Part shown: piece by piece, positions 62,384 through 64,000 of the stretch
How the letters are laid out: each line of letters starts with the position of its first letter
Position numbering within the stretch: the stretch's first letter is position 1
Assembly: GCA_023424015.1 (NCBI GenBank)
Contig: JAFAEM010000006.1
Span: forward strand, 62,001-126,000
From: Bacteroidota bacterium
GTDB lineage: Bacteria > Bacteroidota > Bacteroidia > Chitinophagales > Chitinophagaceae
Direction of reading: 5' to 3'
Length of the DNA stretch: 64,000 nucleotides
Made by a program: the position numbers and the translations under genes
Notes under the pieces: model-generated
The model's database searches: none
The model's input: only the letters and a program-made list of their open reading frames with translations
What the model was told of the DNA's origin: nothing

Positions 62384-63886
62384 ATGAAAAAAAGTATAGC
62401 TGGATTTATCCTGTACCTCTCACTAAGCGGTACAGTCCTTGCGCAAGACAAGCCTATTGGTATTTTCGACGGGCACCGGGATGTGGGAAATCCCTTGTTA
62501 AAAGGATCTGCTGTTTATGATCCCAACACACAGGAGTATACGGTCTCAGGTGCCGGCGCGAATATGTGGGCCAGCAATGACCAGTTTCATTTTTTGTACA
62601 AAAAGATCAAGGGAGATTTTATTATAAGTGCCACCATACGTTTTATAGGGAAGGGAGTCAACAACCACAGGAAGATCGGCATTATTGCGAGAGACCAGCT
62701 TAGCGCCAGCTCCCGGTATGCTGATGCCTGTGTACACGGCGATGATCTCACATCTCTTCAATACAGGGCATCGGACAGTGCCCAGACCGAGCAGGTGATC
62801 ATCTCCTCCCACTACCCAACCGATATTCAATTGGAACGAAAAGGAAACCTGTTCAAATTCTCTGCAGCTACATTCGGTGAGAATTATAAATCTGTTTCAA
62901 AAGAATTAGAGCTTAATGATGAGTTATATGCCGGGCTTTTTATTTGTTCCCACGAAGACAGCGTGATGGAAAAAGCTGTGTTCAACAATGTACGCATCAT
63001 CATCCCTGCCCCGGCCAACTTTCAACCTTACCGCGATTATTATGGTAGTCACCTTGAAGTGATGGATGTGCATACAGGCCAGAGAAAAATACTTCACAGC
63101 GCACCGAATTCCCTGCAGGCCCCTAACTGGACCAAAGATGGGAAACATCTTGTTTACAATTCCGAGGGATTATTGTATAAATATGACCTGGCCAATGGAG
63201 GTATCGAAAAATTGAATACTGGATTCGCCAATCAAAATAACAATGATCACGTACTTTCTTTTGACGGAAAGCAAATGGCGATCAGCCACCATACGGGTGA
63301 AAAAAGGATTTCTACGTTATATACGTTACCTGTGACAGGTTCCGACAACCCTGTTCAAATTACTTCACCCGATGCAGGGCACTCCTATCTTCATGGCTGG
63401 TCGCCCGATGGGAAAAAGCTTGCTTTCACCGGACAGCGGAATGGACAGTATGATATCTGGACAGTAGATATCCAGACAAAAAAAGAAACGCAATTGACCA
63501 ATACCCCCAGCCTGGATGATTCGCCTGAATATAGTCCGGATGGAAAATGGATCTGGTTCAATTCGGTTCGAACCGGCACGATGAAACTTTGGCGAATGAG
63601 GCCGGATGGCAGCGGCCAGGAACAAGTGACGTATGATGAATACAATGACTGGTTCCCTCATTTTTCACCCGATGGAAAATGGATCGTTTACCTGTCCTAT
63701 CCCAAAGACATCACCCCTACAGATCATCCCTGGTATCAGCTGGTTTATTTGCGGCTCATGCCGGCAAGTGGTGGCGTGCCTAAAACAATTGCCTATGTAT
63801 ACGGCGGACAGGGCACCATCAATGTGCCTTCATGGTCGCCCGATAGTAAGAAGATCGCTTTTATCAGTAATACCCAGTTAAAATAA
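62384..63886 (+). CDS. TolB-like beta-propeller protein with N-terminal lectin-like domain
   Basis: 500 residues with a signal peptide (LYLSLSGTVLAQD). N-terminal domain (about 25-205) resembles DUF1349/concanavalin-type sandwich modules (FLYKKIKGDFIISATIRFIG, IGIIARDQ). The C-terminal part is a PD40 propeller: GWSPDGKKLAFTG, EYSPDGKWIWFNS, HFSPDGKWIVYLS and SWSPDSKKIAFIS. It likely binds substrate or protein at the envelope. It follows the esterase fusion by 6 bp. Confidence 0.85.
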   Translation: MKKSIAGFILYLSLSGTVLAQDKPIGIFDGHRDVGNPLLKGSAVYDPNTQEYTVSGAGANMWASNDQFHFLYKKIKGDFIISATIRFIGKGVNNHRKIGIIARDQLSASSRYADACVHGDDLTSLQYRASDSAQTEQVIISSHYPTDIQLERKGNLFKFSAATFGENYKSVSKELELNDELYAGLFICSHEDSVMEKAVFNNVRIIIPAPANFQPYRDYYGSHLEVMDVHTGQRKILHSAPNSLQAPNWTKDGKHLVYNSEGLLYKYDLANGGIEKLNTGFANQNNNDHVLSFDGKQMAISHHTGEKRISTLYTLPVTGSDNPVQITSPDAGHSYLHGWSPDGKKLAFTGQRNGQYDIWTVDIQTKKETQLTNTPSLDDSPEYSPDGKWIWFNSVRTGTMKLWRMRPDGSGQEQVTYDEYNDWFPHFSPDGKWIVYLSYPKDITPTDHPWYQLVYLRLMPASGGVPKTIAYVYGGQGTINVPSWSPDSKKIAFISNTQLK

Positions 63887-63894
63887 TCCAAATA

Positions 63895-64000
63895 ATGTTT
63901 AAGATTTCAACCTTAGTAATACTCATTTTGATGTCGGGTGTGTTCCAGGCCCGGAGCCAGGTTGTATTGCCCAGTCTTGTGCGTGATAGTATGATCCTGC
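63895..64000 (+). CDS. Start of a probable sialate O-acetylesterase/acetylxylan esterase (3' partial)
   Basis: ATG 63895 opens a signal peptide (MFKISTLVILILMSGVFQAR) followed by VVLPSLVRDSMIL, which resembles the LPxLxxDxMVLQ start of sialate O-acetylesterase-type SGNH enzymes. Only 35 codons lie inside the window, so the assignment is tentative. An acetyl-removing enzyme would suit a xylan locus. Confidence 0.6.
   Translation, partial: MFKISTLVILILMSGVFQARSQVVLPSLVRDSMIL

Overview
The window looks like chromosomal DNA of a Bacteroidota bacterium, probably Chitinophagaceae or a close relative (inference). It carries a SusC/SusD pair, a DUF4249 gene next to a TonB receptor with an STN domain, hybrid sensor kinases with Reg_prop/Y_Y_Y sensor halves, LytTR regulators, many short-lipobox lipoproteins and A-rich leaders without clear Shine-Dalgarno sites. 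I see no tRNA, rRNA, transposase, phage gene or CRISPR array.

1-8.75 kb is a signalling block. It holds a 5'-truncated propeller sensor kinase whose phospho-acceptor His is missing, a LytS-type kinase plus LytTR regulator on the minus strand, a small secreted head-GIN-like protein behind a 10-bp tandem repeat, and an intact propeller kinase followed by its NarL-type regulator. 9-13.3 kb holds a vanadium-haloperoxidase/PAP2 lipoprotein, a PQQ sugar-dehydrogenase-like lipoprotein, an alpha/beta hydrolase and a small lipoprotein.

13.3-16.8 kb looks like a compact ECF sigma regulon. The sigma gene, the folE-oxidoreductase pair and the DUF4142-cupredoxin pair are each preceded by the same two-block promoter, TTTTGTAAC, 17 bases, CTCYAAT. 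The DUF4142 gene has its signal peptide in a different frame from its mature domain.

16.8-23.9 kb is a four-gene minus-strand operon: unknown secreted protein, STN-TonB receptor, DUF4249 lipoprotein and MG2-domain protein. 24-25.6 kb is a GH32 fructan/sucrose hydrolase. 25.8-29.4 kb is a 5-oxoprolinase operon (pxpB, pxpC, pxpA) with an NRAMP-like transporter lacking the DPGN metal motif. The pxpB reading frame extends upstream of every AUG/GUG/UUG.

29.9-64 kb is a glucuronoarabinoxylan utilisation region. The minus-strand part holds cytoplasmic steps and transport: sugar porter, DUF488, uxuA, Na+/sugar symporter, xylA and xylB. SusD and SusC face away from two tandem LacI genes, each preceded by an identical 14-bp operator. 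A long plus-strand run follows: GH67, SDR dehydrogenase, GH115, GH43, GH3-PA14, GH51, DUF6807, two Gfo/Idh/MocA-type oxidoreductases, an esterase-bicupin fusion, a TolB-like propeller protein and the start of a probable sialate/acetylxylan esterase. Together these would import xylan oligomers, remove glucuronate, arabinose and acyl groups, cut xylosides to xylose, and pass xylose to XylA/XylB and glucuronate toward UxuA. Short dispersed repeats sit in several intergenic gaps.
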